Shown here one piece after another: positions 17,372 through 26,591 of a stretch of DNA of 64,000 nucleotides. Where the stretch lies: NCBI RefSeq assembly GCF_001280515.1, contig NZ_LBIQ01000030.1, positions 186,001 to 250,000 on the forward strand. The letters run 5' to 3'. The stretch's first letter is position 1; the number at the start of each line of letters is the position of its first letter. The notes under the pieces are model-generated. The model searched no databases. It saw only the letters and a list, made by a program, of their open reading frames with translations, and was not told the origin of the DNA. The position numbers were made by a program, and so were the translations under genes. Origin of the DNA: Mangrovimonas sp. ST2L15 (GTDB taxonomy: Bacteria; Bacteroidota; Bacteroidia; Flavobacteriales; Flavobacteriaceae).

Positions 17372-18745
17372 TTGTCTGAAGAATTAGAACATATCCAATT
17401 TGAATTAACTGACGAACTTCTTGAAAAAGTAGAACTCCTAATCGAACAAAAAAGTGATAAGGAGCTCAAAACTTTTTTAGATGATTTTCACTATGCGGAT
17501 ATTGCCGAAATTCTGGATGAATTAGACCAAGAAGATGCGGTCTACATCATTAAGCTTTTGGATTCTGAAACTACTTCAGATGTCTTAATGGAAATGGATG
17601 AGGACAACAGGGAAAAAGTCCTCGAGAATTTATCTGCCAAAGAGATTGCCAATGAAATCTTAGAGTTGGATACCGATGATGCTGCCGATATCATTGCTGA
17701 ATTACCTGAAGAGCGACGTCATGCCGTTATTTCAAATATTGACGATGAAGACCACCGGGCAGAAATCAAAGAGCTATTGGCTTATGATGAGGATACTGCA
17801 GGGGGATTAATGGCCAAGGAGCTAGTTAAAGTATATGAAACATGGACCGTAGCTGGTTGTTTACGCAGAATAAGAGGACAAGCAAAAGATGTTACTCGCG
17901 TTCATTCCATTTATGTGGTGACCAAAAAGGAAAAGCTGATTGGCCGATTATCTCTTAAAGATCTTATTGTAGCCAAAAGTGATCAAAAAATATCGGACAT
18001 CTACATTTCTAGTGTAGATTATGTGAATGTAGAAGAAAATGTAGAAGAAGTAGCCAAAATTATGGCTAAATATGACTTGGAAGCTATCCCAGTAGTAGAT
18101 GATGAAAAAACCTTATTGGGTAGAATTACCATTGATGACATTGTTGACGTATTAAGAGAAGAAGCTGATAAAGACTACCAATTGGCAGCTGGTATTACCA
18201 ATGACGTTGAAGCGGATGATAGCATTTTTGAACTCACACGTGCCCGTCTCCCATGGTTATTGATTGGGATGTTTGGAGGCTTGGGGGCGGCTACAATCAT
18301 CACAGGTTTTCAAACCGTCATGGAAAAATATGTGATATTACTTTCTTTTGTTCCTTTAATTCAGGCAACAGCAGGAAATGTAGGGGTACAATCTTCTGCC
18401 ATTGTGGTACAAGGTTTAGCCAATGACTCCATAAAAGGTGAAATTTTGACTCGTTTATTCAAGGAGTTTTTACTGGGTTTAGTTAATGGTCTTGCCATTG
18501 CATTGGTCGTGCTACCTGTGAGTCATTTTCTTTTTGAAACCCCTTATTTAGTTTCTGCAACCATCTGTATTGCCCTAGTTACTGTAATTGTCATTGCCGC
18601 TTTAATAGGAACCTTTATTCCTATATTTTTAGATAAAAAAGGCGTAGATCCAGCTGTCGCAACAGGTCCTTTTATTACAACCAGCAATGATATTTTTGGG
18701 ATTTTGATTTATTTTTTGATTGCCAAAGTCATTCTCGGATTTTAG
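17372..18745 (+). CDS. mgtE: Magnesium transporter MgtE
   Basis: The 457-aa inner-membrane Mg2+ channel has an N-domain with acidic helical repeats (about 20-130), two CBS domains (about 135-265) that gate the pore, and five transmembrane helices (about 290-457). The pore signature AGNVGVQSSA lies at about 333-342. The start is TTG (MSEELEHIQ); no ATG fits. It follows rsmA by 19 bases. Family regulation is by cytosolic Mg2+ binding between the N and CBS domains. Confidence 0.95.
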   Translation: MSEELEHIQFELTDELLEKVELLIEQKSDKELKTFLDDFHYADIAEILDELDQEDAVYIIKLLDSETTSDVLMEMDEDNREKVLENLSAKEIANEILELDTDDAADIIAELPEERRHAVISNIDDEDHRAEIKELLAYDEDTAGGLMAKELVKVYETWTVAGCLRRIRGQAKDVTRVHSIYVVTKKEKLIGRLSLKDLIVAKSDQKISDIYISSVDYVNVEENVEEVAKIMAKYDLEAIPVVDDEKTLLGRITIDDIVDVLREEADKDYQLAAGITNDVEADDSIFELTRARLPWLLIGMFGGLGAATIITGFQTVMEKYVILLSFVPLIQATAGNVGVQSSAIVVQGLANDSIKGEILTRLFKEFLLGLVNGLAIALVVLPVSHFLFETPYLVSATICIALVTVIVIAALIGTFIPIFLDKKGVDPAVATGPFITTSNDIFGILIYFLIAKVILGF

Positions 18746-18775
18746 TATTTTATCCAAACAAAATTTCTTTTCGAA

Positions 18776-19720
18776 ATGAAAATTCTGCATTTAGACACAA
18801 ACCACCCTTTGTTAATCGACCAATTGAATAATTTAGGGTTCCAAAACGATGAAGATTACACCTCTGCCAAAATAGATATTGAAAAGAAAATTCATCTCTA
18901 CGACGGTATCATCATTCGAAGTCGATTTACCATTGACCAAACCTTTCTAAAAGCAGCAACCAATCTAAAATTTATTGGACGTGTCGGTGCCGGATTGGAA
19001 AATATTGATTGTGACTACGCACATAAAAAAGGAGTTTATCTCATTTCTGCCCCAGAGGGTAATAGAAATGCTGTGGGAGAACAAGCCCTAGGTATGTTGT
19101 TATCACTTTTCAATCATTTAAATAAGGCTGATAGTGAGGTGAGGTCTGGACTTTGGTTGAGAGAAGCAAACCGCGGCGTGGAATTGGATGGTAAAACAGT
19201 TGGAATTATCGGGTATGGAAACATGGGTAAGACTTTTGCAAAGAAACTAAAAGGCTTTGACGTTGAAGTACTTTGTTTTGATATCAAGGAAGGCGTTGAT
19301 GATGAAAATGCCAGACAGGTTTCTCTTGAAGAATTTACTGAAAAAGTAGACGTGATCAGTTTACACACGCCTCAAACGCCGCTTACGCTGAAGATGATTG
19401 ATAAAACATTTATAGACTCTATTAAAAAACCGTTTTGGTTTATTAATACAGCAAGAGGTAAAAGTGTTATCACCGAAGATTTAGTAGAAGGTTTAAAATC
19501 TGGAAAGGTACTTGGTGCGGGATTGGATGTCCTAGAATACGAAAAAGCTTCCTTCGAATCTCTTTTTGAAACCGAAATGCCCATTGCTTTTCAATATTTA
19601 ATCCAGGCAAAAAATGTACTTTTAACCCCACATATAGCAGGATGGACTATAGAGAGCAAAGAAAAACTTGCCCAAACTATCGTAGATAAAATCCGAGCCA
19701 AATTCATAATGAAAAACTAG
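18776..19720 (+). CDS. D-2-hydroxyacid dehydrogenase (3-phosphoglycerate dehydrogenase-like)
   Basis: This NAD-dependent dehydrogenase (314 aa) has the Rossmann motif VGIIGYGNMGKTF (about 143-155), the catalytic Arg in INTARGK and the His in TPHIAGW. It resembles SerA-type enzymes but ends without a C-terminal ACT domain, so serine feedback in the classical way is unlikely. The substrate could be 3-phosphoglycerate or another hydroxyacid. It is the last gene of the rsmA operon. Confidence 0.9.
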   Translation: MKILHLDTNHPLLIDQLNNLGFQNDEDYTSAKIDIEKKIHLYDGIIIRSRFTIDQTFLKAATNLKFIGRVGAGLENIDCDYAHKKGVYLISAPEGNRNAVGEQALGMLLSLFNHLNKADSEVRSGLWLREANRGVELDGKTVGIIGYGNMGKTFAKKLKGFDVEVLCFDIKEGVDDENARQVSLEEFTEKVDVISLHTPQTPLTLKMIDKTFIDSIKKPFWFINTARGKSVITEDLVEGLKSGKVLGAGLDVLEYEKASFESLFETEMPIAFQYLIQAKNVLLTPHIAGWTIESKEKLAQTIVDKIRAKFIMKN

Positions 19721-19825
19721 ATAAATTCTAGTTTCCCCATTCAATATTCAGACAACCAATAAATTAAAAACAGTTTATTTGTAGCTATCTTCTTATATTT
19801 ACAATAAGCTTCATCAAAATTTTGG

Positions 19826-21577
19826 TTGACTTTGAGACTAAGAATGGTTCTTTTATGGTTTTTCCTTCCCTTTCAATTTATGTTTTCACAGAATGAAAAC
19901 TTAAGTAGCGAAGAGGCGTTAATGCAGTTCCAGAAACTTCAATCTGAAATCAACTTAGAATTTCCAGAAGATGATATTAAAACTTACCAAAGAAAGTCCT
20001 TTTCAGAAAATCAACTTCAATCTTATCTGTCAAAACACTTTCAATGTCTTGACCTTTTACCTCATATCAAAGGAAATTACGCCTTAAAATTAGACACCTA
20101 TTTACACTCAGGGAATTGGTTTTACAATATTGGTTTCTCCCAACAAACCATTAATTCCTATCAAAAATTCTTTAAAAAATATAAGGAATTTGAATCCCAT
20201 TTGACTTCCTCAGAAAAGGAAAAATATATTGAAATGCGCAACTATGCCTATTCTGTCCTAGCAGAAAGCTACGCCAAACTCAACAAGCTTGATAGTGCAA
20301 AAATAACACACCTTCAAAACATAGAATTTTCAAAAACCTTGAAAGGTATTTATTATCCATCTGCGCTTAACAATTATGGCTTATACTTTTATTGGGACAA
20401 AAAAGATTTGTCAAATGCTTTAATTTATTTCAATAAAGCATATGAAATCAACCAAGATTCGTTCCCCAAGCATACCTTAATTGGAAGTATTAGAGATAAT
20501 ATCGCCGATATTTATACAGATCAAGGCTTCGTGGTTAAAGCACTCCCCTTATACCAATCCAACTTCTCTTTTTATCAAAAAACTCCTAATGAAAAAACAC
20601 AAAAAATAGACCTACCCAGACTGATAAGTGCAGGGGCGCAATTGGTTCGTTCCCATCTCAAGTTGAACCAAATTGAGCAAGCGGAACAGGCATTTCTACA
20701 ATTAGGAGAATTAGCCAAGAAAAACGAATTGAATTTGAGTGATAGCTCGAAGTTAGAAATTCTAAAAACAGAAGAATTATTATTTCTATCACAAAATAAA
20801 ATAAAAGAGGCCTATGCTACCTCAAAGAAAGTATGGAGTCTTTCTGATAGTATTTTGACAGCATCCAAACGAGCAGATACCAAATGGAGGAATGAACTAA
20901 ACAATGTCACTTTAGATAGGGTGGCCTTAAACTTCAAAATTGAGAGATTACAAAAAGAAAACAGACTAAAAAACCAAAGGTTGAAATGGTGGATCATCAC
21001 ACTAATTCTTTCCATAGGAATCATTCTACTTACTTCCCTAGTTCTAAGGAGAAGACAATATGTAATTAATGCAAAAAACAAACAGCTTTTAGCAGAAAAG
21101 ACTCTGGAAAACACCTCTTTGAAAGTTCAAAAACTAAATTCCGAAATCAAATCTAAGGAGCGTGATTTAACAGATTTTGCTCTCAATTTATCCCAAAACC
21201 AAGAATGGGCAGAACTATTAGCTCAGAAAATTGAAATCTTAAAACAATCGCCAACAAAAGAACGAAGTGCCTTATTAGATGAATTGGAAAATGAGGTTAA
21301 GAATAAAATAACCTTTGATAGTAATACCAAGGATTTCTTTGAAAGACTGGATAAATTAAGTGATTCGTTTTACAGCAAATTGACTAAAAGATTTCCAAAC
21401 CTTAGTAAAACTGAAATTAGACTTTGCTCCCTCATTAGACTGAAAATTGATAGCCGAAGCATTGCTTCCCTTCAGAATATAACCTTAGCTTCCCTAAACA
21501 CGAGTAGGTATAGGCTGCGTAAAAAACTACATCTACCTGAAGATGTTGACCTAGATCAATTCATTCAAAGCATGTAA
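19826..21577 (+). CDS. Membrane-anchored TPR protein with C-terminal LuxR-like helix-turn-helix
   Basis: The protein has a signal-like N-terminus, TPR repeats (about 70-340), one transmembrane helix (WWIITLILSIGIILLTSLVL, about 388-407), a coiled coil (about 410-460) and a C-terminal HTH (FPNLSKTEIRLCSLIRL... about 530-580). This layout matches a Bacteroidota family of membrane-bound regulators that sense in the periplasm and bind DNA in the cytosol. The start is uncertain: TTG 19826, TTG 19832 or ATG 19844. The first two keep a positively charged n-region. It may regulate the PepSY-like gene directly downstream, but nothing in the sequence proves that. Confidence 0.85.
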   Translation: MTLRLRMVLLWFFLPFQFMFSQNENLSSEEALMQFQKLQSEINLEFPEDDIKTYQRKSFSENQLQSYLSKHFQCLDLLPHIKGNYALKLDTYLHSGNWFYNIGFSQQTINSYQKFFKKYKEFESHLTSSEKEKYIEMRNYAYSVLAESYAKLNKLDSAKITHLQNIEFSKTLKGIYYPSALNNYGLYFYWDKKDLSNALIYFNKAYEINQDSFPKHTLIGSIRDNIADIYTDQGFVVKALPLYQSNFSFYQKTPNEKTQKIDLPRLISAGAQLVRSHLKLNQIEQAEQAFLQLGELAKKNELNLSDSSKLEILKTEELLFLSQNKIKEAYATSKKVWSLSDSILTASKRADTKWRNELNNVTLDRVALNFKIERLQKENRLKNQRLKWWIITLILSIGIILLTSLVLRRRQYVINAKNKQLLAEKTLENTSLKVQKLNSEIKSKERDLTDFALNLSQNQEWAELLAQKIEILKQSPTKERSALLDELENEVKNKITFDSNTKDFFERLDKLSDSFYSKLTKRFPNLSKTEIRLCSLIRLKIDSRSIASLQNITLASLNTSRYRLRKKLHLPEDVDLDQFIQSM

Positions 21578-21599
21578 CTTTTTAAGTGTTATAAACATT

Positions 21600-21621
21600 T
21601 TTGTCTATTGTTTGTCTATTG
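21600..21621 (+). repeat. Perfect tandem 11-bp direct repeat
   Basis: TTTGTCTATTG occurs twice back to back (21600-21610 and 21611-21621), about 140 bases upstream of the PepSY-like gene. Two sites one helical turn apart on the same face suit cooperative binding by a regulator. Confidence 0.6.
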
Positions 21622-21760
21622 GTCGTTCATCACATGTCTATCTCATACACAGTGTTTTACAAAAACCTCTTTGTAATTTAGTATCGTTGTCAAAAACAAC
21701 ACTCTCTCCCTAAATAGTACTATTACCAGCAAGCCTTTTTGTTAACGAAAAACCTCTATT

Positions 21761-22273
21761 ATGAAACATTTAATCTTTGGTTTAATAGTATTAGGAATGA
21801 CCAACCTAGTAATTGCCCAGAATGAAATAGCCATGGTGTCTAACACTTTAGACCGTGGTCCTTCAAAAATGAATTATGCAAAGAAAACAGCTTTTGAGAA
21901 AACCTTTGAAAATAAGAAATTACCAGTCGTCGTAGAAAAAATGCACTCCATGGTTGCTGCATTTGACATCAAAAGTTTAGACATTTACACACCTCATGAA
22001 ACAGCAAATTACAACGTGAAATTTGATGAAGGGAATTATATGATTGAAGCCAACTATAATGATTCAGGCACCTTAATTTCTAGCAAAGAAGAGTTCAAAA
22101 ATATTCCGCTTCCTTTTTCTGTAAGTCAAAATATTGTCAAAAACCATCCAGGTTGGGCAATCAATGCCACAACTTGTAAAATAATCTATGAAAATTCAGA
22201 AATTACAAAACTTACATATAAGGTCACACTCAAAAAAGGGGATGAAGAAAAAATAATACAAATTAATAGCTAG
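21761..22273 (+). CDS. Exported PepSY-like (DUF2874-type) protein
   Basis: The 170-aa protein has a signal peptide (about 1-19, cleavage near IAQ-NE). A PepSY-like alpha/beta repeat in the second half is suggested by NYNVKFDEGNYMIEANYN followed by a long Lys-rich helix region and KLTYKVTLKKGDE. These proteins are periplasmic or surface-associated and of unknown role. It follows a large membrane-bound HTH regulator and is closed by a strong terminator, so it is probably a single-gene unit. Confidence 0.75.
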   Translation: MKHLIFGLIVLGMTNLVIAQNEIAMVSNTLDRGPSKMNYAKKTAFEKTFENKKLPVVVEKMHSMVAAFDIKSLDIYTPHETANYNVKFDEGNYMIEANYNDSGTLISSKEEFKNIPLPFSVSQNIVKNHPGWAINATTCKIIYENSEITKLTYKVTLKKGDEEKIIQINS

Positions 22274-22297
22274 CTAACCAACCAAATTCTTTATACC

Positions 22298-22333
22298 AGG
22301 TGGTTTCCATGTTTAGGAAGCCACCTTTTTTTT
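22298..22333 (+). terminator. Terminator of the PepSY-like gene
   Basis: An 11-bp stem AGGTGGTTTCC / GGAAGCCACCT (one G-U pair) with a 7-nt loop is followed by T7. Confidence 0.88.
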
Positions 22334-22408
22334 ATTCATTTGGAATCCCATTCTATTTATCAGTTAGAATTCTTATTTTTAATCTGACAGTAAATTTAGT
22401 TTTCAACC

Positions 22409-22867
22409 ATGAAATATAGTGCAGCAACTCCCGAGGAATACATTTCTCAAGTTCCAATAAAACGCCAGGATGCCTTAAAAAAGTTAAGAACTACCATTTC
22501 GGAGCATTTGCCTTCTGGGTTTGAGGAGGGCATTCAATACAACATGATAGGATACTATGTGCCGCATGACTTATACCCTGGCGGATATCATTGCAACCCT
22601 AAAGAGCCATTGCCGTTTATGAGCTTTGCTTCCCAAAAGAATTCCATCAATTTATACCATAGTGGCATTTATGCTGTACCCGAATTAAATCAATGGTTTG
22701 TAAAAGAATACCCCAAACATTGCAAGACTAAATTGGACATGGGAAAAAGCTGCATTCGATTTAAGAAGCTAGATGATATTCCCTTTAAACTTATAGGTGA
22801 ATTATGCACCAAGTTAACCCCAAAACAGTGGATAGACATTTATGAAACTAATCTAAAAAGAAAATGA
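22409..22867 (+). CDS. DUF1801 domain-containing protein (YdhG-like fold)
   Basis: This 152-aa cytosolic protein has the DUF1801 pattern: an N-terminal YISQVPIKRQDALKKLR helix, the strand EGIQYNMIGYY, and PFMSFASQKNSINLY in the core sheet. The fold resembles frataxin/CyaY, but the biochemical role is unknown. Its stop overlaps the ATG of the next gene (ATGA), so the two are coupled. Confidence 0.88.
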   Translation: MKYSAATPEEYISQVPIKRQDALKKLRTTISEHLPSGFEEGIQYNMIGYYVPHDLYPGGYHCNPKEPLPFMSFASQKNSINLYHSGIYAVPELNQWFVKEYPKHCKTKLDMGKSCIRFKKLDDIPFKLIGELCTKLTPKQWIDIYETNLKRK

Positions 22868-23250
22868 AAAAACGCGTAACAGGAATCGGTGGTATGTTTT
22901 TTAAAACGAAAGACCCTAAAGCAACAAAAGAATGGTACCGAAAACATTTAGGCTTCAACACAGATGATTATGGTTGTACTTTTTGGTGGAAGGACAAAGA
23001 AGGAAAAAAGTGCTCCACCCAATGGAGTCCATTTGCGGAGGATACATCCTATTACCAACCTTCTAAAAAGGATTTTATGTTTAACTACCGAGTGGAAAAC
23101 CTTAAGGAATTATTGGAAACTTTAAAGGACGAAGGTGTTACCATTGTGGGCGAAATGGAAGAATATGACTACGGCAAATTTGGATGGATCATGGACAATG
23201 ATGGAAATAAAATAGAGCTATGGGAACCAATTGACCAAGCCTTTAAATAA
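22864..23250 (+). CDS. VOC (glyoxalase/bleomycin-resistance fold) protein
   Basis: The 128-aa protein has two beta-alpha-beta-beta-beta modules: GIGGMFFKTKDPKATKEWYRKHLGF in the first and FGWIMDNDGNKIELWEP, with the typical C-terminal metal-ligand Glu, in the second. The family includes dioxygenases, glyoxalases and antibiotic-binding proteins; the substrate here is unknown. It overlaps the DUF1801 gene by 4 bases. Confidence 0.9.
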   Translation: MKKRVTGIGGMFFKTKDPKATKEWYRKHLGFNTDDYGCTFWWKDKEGKKCSTQWSPFAEDTSYYQPSKKDFMFNYRVENLKELLETLKDEGVTIVGEMEEYDYGKFGWIMDNDGNKIELWEPIDQAFK

Positions 23251-23302
23251 GCAACAGAGTTTTTATTTATCTTTATAGAACTAACCTCAAACGAGTTAAA
23301 TA

Positions 23303-23722
23303 ATGGATAATAAAAAAGATTTAAGAGACGAATTGGATGATCTTATAGGCGACTTTAAAGAAGGGGCCAAAAAAGCCTCTGACAAAGCCGATGAATTCTC
23401 TAAAGATGCCAAGGAAAAAGCAAAAGACTTTGCACATGCAGCAGATGAAGCTTTTGATCGAGCCACTGGAAACAACAAAAAGGTACTCGCCGGAATCTTA
23501 GCTATCTTATTGGGAGGGTTTGGCGCACATAAATTTGTATTAGGTTACGTAAAAGAAGGCATCATCCTTTTGATGATCACCTTGGTAATTTCCATTATGA
23601 GCTTTGGTTTTCTAAGTTTTTTGGTCTGGATTTTTACCTTAATAGAAGGAATAATTTATCTAACAAAAAGTGACGAAGAGTTTTATATGACCTATCAAGT
23701 GGGAAAAAGACCTTGGTTTTAG
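23303..23722 (+). CDS. TM2 domain membrane protein with charged amphipathic N-terminus
   Basis: The first 60 residues of this 139-aa protein are highly charged and helical (repeated Lys/Asp/Glu with Ala, as in DKADEFSKDAKEKAKDF), resembling YtxH or LEA-like stress proteins. They are followed by a TM2 domain with two membrane helices (about 62-80 and 88-115) joined by GGFGAHKFVLGYVKEG. The function is unknown. The 3' end faces the minus-strand operon, 5 bases away. Confidence 0.85.
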   Translation: MDNKKDLRDELDDLIGDFKEGAKKASDKADEFSKDAKEKAKDFAHAADEAFDRATGNNKKVLAGILAILLGGFGAHKFVLGYVKEGIILLMITLVISIMSFGFLSFLVWIFTLIEGIIYLTKSDEEFYMTYQVGKRPWF

Positions 23723-23727
23723 ACTTA

Positions 23728-24750
23728 TTATTTATCGGCTTCAAAATTTAAGGGAAGGCTATCCCCTATTCTTTGATTTGCAAAATACCCGGTAAACATG
23801 ACCGCATCTGCGGGCATGTGGTTTCCAAATTCATCCACGTAAAAAATATCCTCTTTGGTGGTTATGGATGATTGGTTGTTAAAATTATTGTTGTAAACAA
23901 TCAGAAGAGGTTGTTTAAAAATCTTTATTTCCTTGATATTCGTTTTATCCGTATCAGAAACTGCAAAAACCCCCGTTTGAGCGATTTCTGTTTTTTTATA
24001 GAAAATTCTGAAGCCTTCCTCATGAAGCTCCCCTTTTACCAAGGACCTCATGAAATGTAATGAGGAACCAAAATAGACTTCTTTTCTTCGGTTTATAATT
24101 TTCTTGGAACCATCCCAGTTTTCATCGGTTTGATAAAAGGAAGTCCCAGCGTAATAAACTGAAATAGGAAATACCTGTCCGAAGGTATCATTTTTCTCAT
24201 ACTGAATGTTGAAATCCTGAAGATCATAAGATATCCTATATTTCAATCTTTTGTTCTCGATAATCAATGGTTCTTTGGAGGATGCCACTAACTGGTTACT
24301 TTTTCCAAGGAATCTGAGTATTAAAGCATCTTCATTCATAATTTCACAGGAAAGAGCATTTTCACTGTTTCCCAAAAAATACCTTTTAAACGCCTGAAGC
24401 TTTTGCTTTCTTGTCCAACCATCATTAAAACTGAGATTGACTTCGTTTAAAGAAGCGACATTTTCAGTTAATTGAATTTTTAAAATAGAGCCTGGCTTGT
24501 ATTCTTCCATGACTACCTTTTCGTAACCAATAAAAGAAATGATCAAGGCTGATCTTACCGATTCATCTATATTCAAGGAGAACTCTCCCTTTTCATTGGT
24601 AGTAGTACCTATTGTGGTATTATCAAAATATACACTAGCACCTTCTAAGGGCTCACCGGATTGTGAATCAAAAACAACTCCTTTGATATCCTGAGAAAAA
24701 CCTACAAGATGTAAAAAAAAGAAAAGAAGAAATAGTTTATTGATTCTCAT
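23728..24750 (-). CDS. Exported carboxypeptidase-regulatory-like domain protein
   Basis: From the ATG at 24750 the protein is 340 aa: signal peptide (MRINKLFLLFFFLHLVGFSQ), then a CarboxypepD_reg-like beta-sandwich (about 20-105; KGVVFDSQSGEPLEGASVYF), then a beta-rich region of unknown function. A longer reading from 24831 would hide the signal peptide. The gene overlaps the end of the acyltransferase gene by 14 bases, so the two are coupled. Such domains also occur in TonB-dependent transporters, but no plug or barrel is present here, so it is more likely a periplasmic or cell-surface protein. Confidence 0.85.
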   Translation of the reverse strand: MRINKLFLLFFFLHLVGFSQDIKGVVFDSQSGEPLEGASVYFDNTTIGTTTNEKGEFSLNIDESVRSALIISFIGYEKVVMEEYKPGSILKIQLTENVASLNEVNLSFNDGWTRKQKLQAFKRYFLGNSENALSCEIMNEDALILRFLGKSNQLVASSKEPLIIENKRLKYRISYDLQDFNIQYEKNDTFGQVFPISVYYAGTSFYQTDENWDGSKKIINRRKEVYFGSSLHFMRSLVKGELHEEGFRIFYKKTEIAQTGVFAVSDTDKTNIKEIKIFKQPLLIVYNNNFNNQSSITTKEDIFYVDEFGNHMPADAVMFTGYFANQRIGDSLPLNFEADK

Positions 24751-26569
24751 TTTGTTCAGATAACTTGCGTTCCAATTCTTCCTGAAACTCTTCCATAACT
24801 GGTCTAACCGTACTTTCTGGCAAGTCAGCAATTTTGATATACATCAATCCGTCAACGGAATTGTTAAATAGTGGATCAACATTAAAGGCCACCAACTTGG
24901 CATTTTGCTTGATGTACTTTTTAAGAAGCACAGGCAACCTAAGTGCTCCAGGCTCAACCTCATCAATAATTTTATCAAACTTATTTAAATCGGCCTCAGT
25001 TTCATCAAAAACAAAGTCCTTATCCTCATCCTTTAACCTCACCTTAAACTCTTTCTTTGGTCTCACAAATTGCGCCAAATAAGGATCGTAATAATGGGAC
25101 TTCATAAACTCAATCATCAATGATTTTGAGAAATTGGAGAATTGATTACTAATACTTACACCACCGATGAGGAATTTATGCTCCGGGAAACGTAAAGTGG
25201 TATGTACAATCCCCTTCCAAAGCAAAAACAATGGCATGGGTTTTTGCTGGTATTCCTTAATAATAAAGGCCCTTCCCATTTCTATGGATTCGCTCATCAT
25301 CTTATATAGCTCTGGCTCAAACCTGAACAGGTCTTGAAGGTAAAAACCATTAATCCCATACTCCGCATAGATTTTCGACCCCAATCCCATGCGGTAAGCC
25401 CCGGCAATCAATTTAGCATCTGAATCCCATAAGAACATATGGTGATAATAGTCGTCAAACTTATCCAAATCAATGGATTCATTGGTCCCTTCACCTACTT
25501 CCCTAAAGGTTATTTCTCTCAGCCTTCCTATTTCACGTAAAATGTTAGGGATATTTTTGGCTGGTGCTAAGAAGACCTCATAATTTTTACTTTGAAGCAA
25601 ACGCAGGTCTAATTCCCTTAACTCTTCAACCTCTTTATCCATTACCTCTGGATCTATAGGAGTAACAATCCTTTTTGGAGGCTTGGGTAGTTTAAGTGTG
25701 GATGAAAAATTGGACAAGAACCTTCCTTTTTCATCAAAAGAGTTAGCCAAAATATAAGTCTTCCTCCTAATAAATTCAGTAAATGAGTCTAATGTTTCAT
25801 GCTCCTTTTGATCTGTAACAGAAATAGGCCTACCTATCCTAACCTTAATAACCCGTCGTTTTTGGGTTAACAATTCTGAGGGCAATTTGGCTGTCCTTAG
25901 TGTATCACTAATCTTGGAAAGCTTATAAAAAAGTTTACTATTCTTGGCATGAAAATAAATAGGTACGACTGGAACTTCTGCCTTTTGAATCAATTTCATG
26001 GCAGACTCTTCCCATGGTTTATCAACCATCAATTTACCGTCTCTATAGGTAGAAACTTCTCCTGCAGGAAATATTCCAAGCGGATGTCCTTCCCTCAGGT
26101 GATTTAGGGCTTGCTTAATACCAGAAACACTGGATTTAGCATCCTTTCGTTCCTCAAAAGGATTCACAGGCATTATAAATGGTTTCAAAGGCTCAATACG
26201 ATGCAAAAGGAAATTGGCAATGATTCTAAAATCGGTTCTTTGAGTCAACATCAATTTTAAAAGCAAAATACCATCAACACCTCCTAAAGGGTGATTGGAA
26301 ACCGTGATGTATGCGCCATCCTTGGGTAATCGCTTTAAGTCCTCTTCTGGAATTTCAAATTTTACTTGAAATTCATCAATAATTTTATCCAAAAATTCCA
26401 AGGAATCCAGATGTGCATTCCTTTTGTAAATTTTATTTAAGGTAGATATTTTTAAGACCTTCATGAGCGTCCATCCAAAAAATGTACCTACAAAACCATA
26501 GTTGTCAATTTGTATAGCTTTCGCCACTTCTTTTGCGGATACCAATCCTGAATTAAGTTGTTTGCTCAT
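24737..26569 (-). CDS. Bifunctional aminolipid acyltransferase (OlsF-like: PlsC domain plus OlsB/GNAT domain)
   Basis: The 610-aa protein joins an N-terminal PlsC-type O-acyltransferase (about 60-270; SNHPLGGVDG with H93 and D99) to a C-terminal GNAT-like N-acyltransferase of the ornithine-lipid OlsB type (about 320-530). The architecture is that of OlsF, described from Serratia and Flavobacterium, in which the C-terminal half acylates the amino acid and the N-terminal half adds the second acyl chain. The expected products are ornithine or other aminoacyl lipids of the membrane. The H-to-D spacing is one residue longer than the HX4D consensus, which seems normal for this subgroup. The amino-acid substrate cannot be read from the sequence. 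Confidence 0.88.
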   Translation of the reverse strand: MSKQLNSGLVSAKEVAKAIQIDNYGFVGTFFGWTLMKVLKISTLNKIYKRNAHLDSLEFLDKIIDEFQVKFEIPEEDLKRLPKDGAYITVSNHPLGGVDGILLLKLMLTQRTDFRIIANFLLHRIEPLKPFIMPVNPFEERKDAKSSVSGIKQALNHLREGHPLGIFPAGEVSTYRDGKLMVDKPWEESAMKLIQKAEVPVVPIYFHAKNSKLFYKLSKISDTLRTAKLPSELLTQKRRVIKVRIGRPISVTDQKEHETLDSFTEFIRRKTYILANSFDEKGRFLSNFSSTLKLPKPPKRIVTPIDPEVMDKEVEELRELDLRLLQSKNYEVFLAPAKNIPNILREIGRLREITFREVGEGTNESIDLDKFDDYYHHMFLWDSDAKLIAGAYRMGLGSKIYAEYGINGFYLQDLFRFEPELYKMMSESIEMGRAFIIKEYQQKPMPLFLLWKGIVHTTLRFPEHKFLIGGVSISNQFSNFSKSLMIEFMKSHYYDPYLAQFVRPKKEFKVRLKDEDKDFVFDETEADLNKFDKIIDEVEPGALRLPVLLKKYIKQNAKLVAFNVDPLFNNSVDGLMYIKIADLPESTVRPVMEEFQEELERKLSEQNENQ

Positions 26570-26591
26570 AACAACAAAAATAGTAAAATGT

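Noticed and set aside
24751-24831. 27-residue upstream extension of the carboxypeptidase-regulatory-like protein
   Set aside because: It would place a clear signal peptide in the interior and lies inside the acyltransferase gene.
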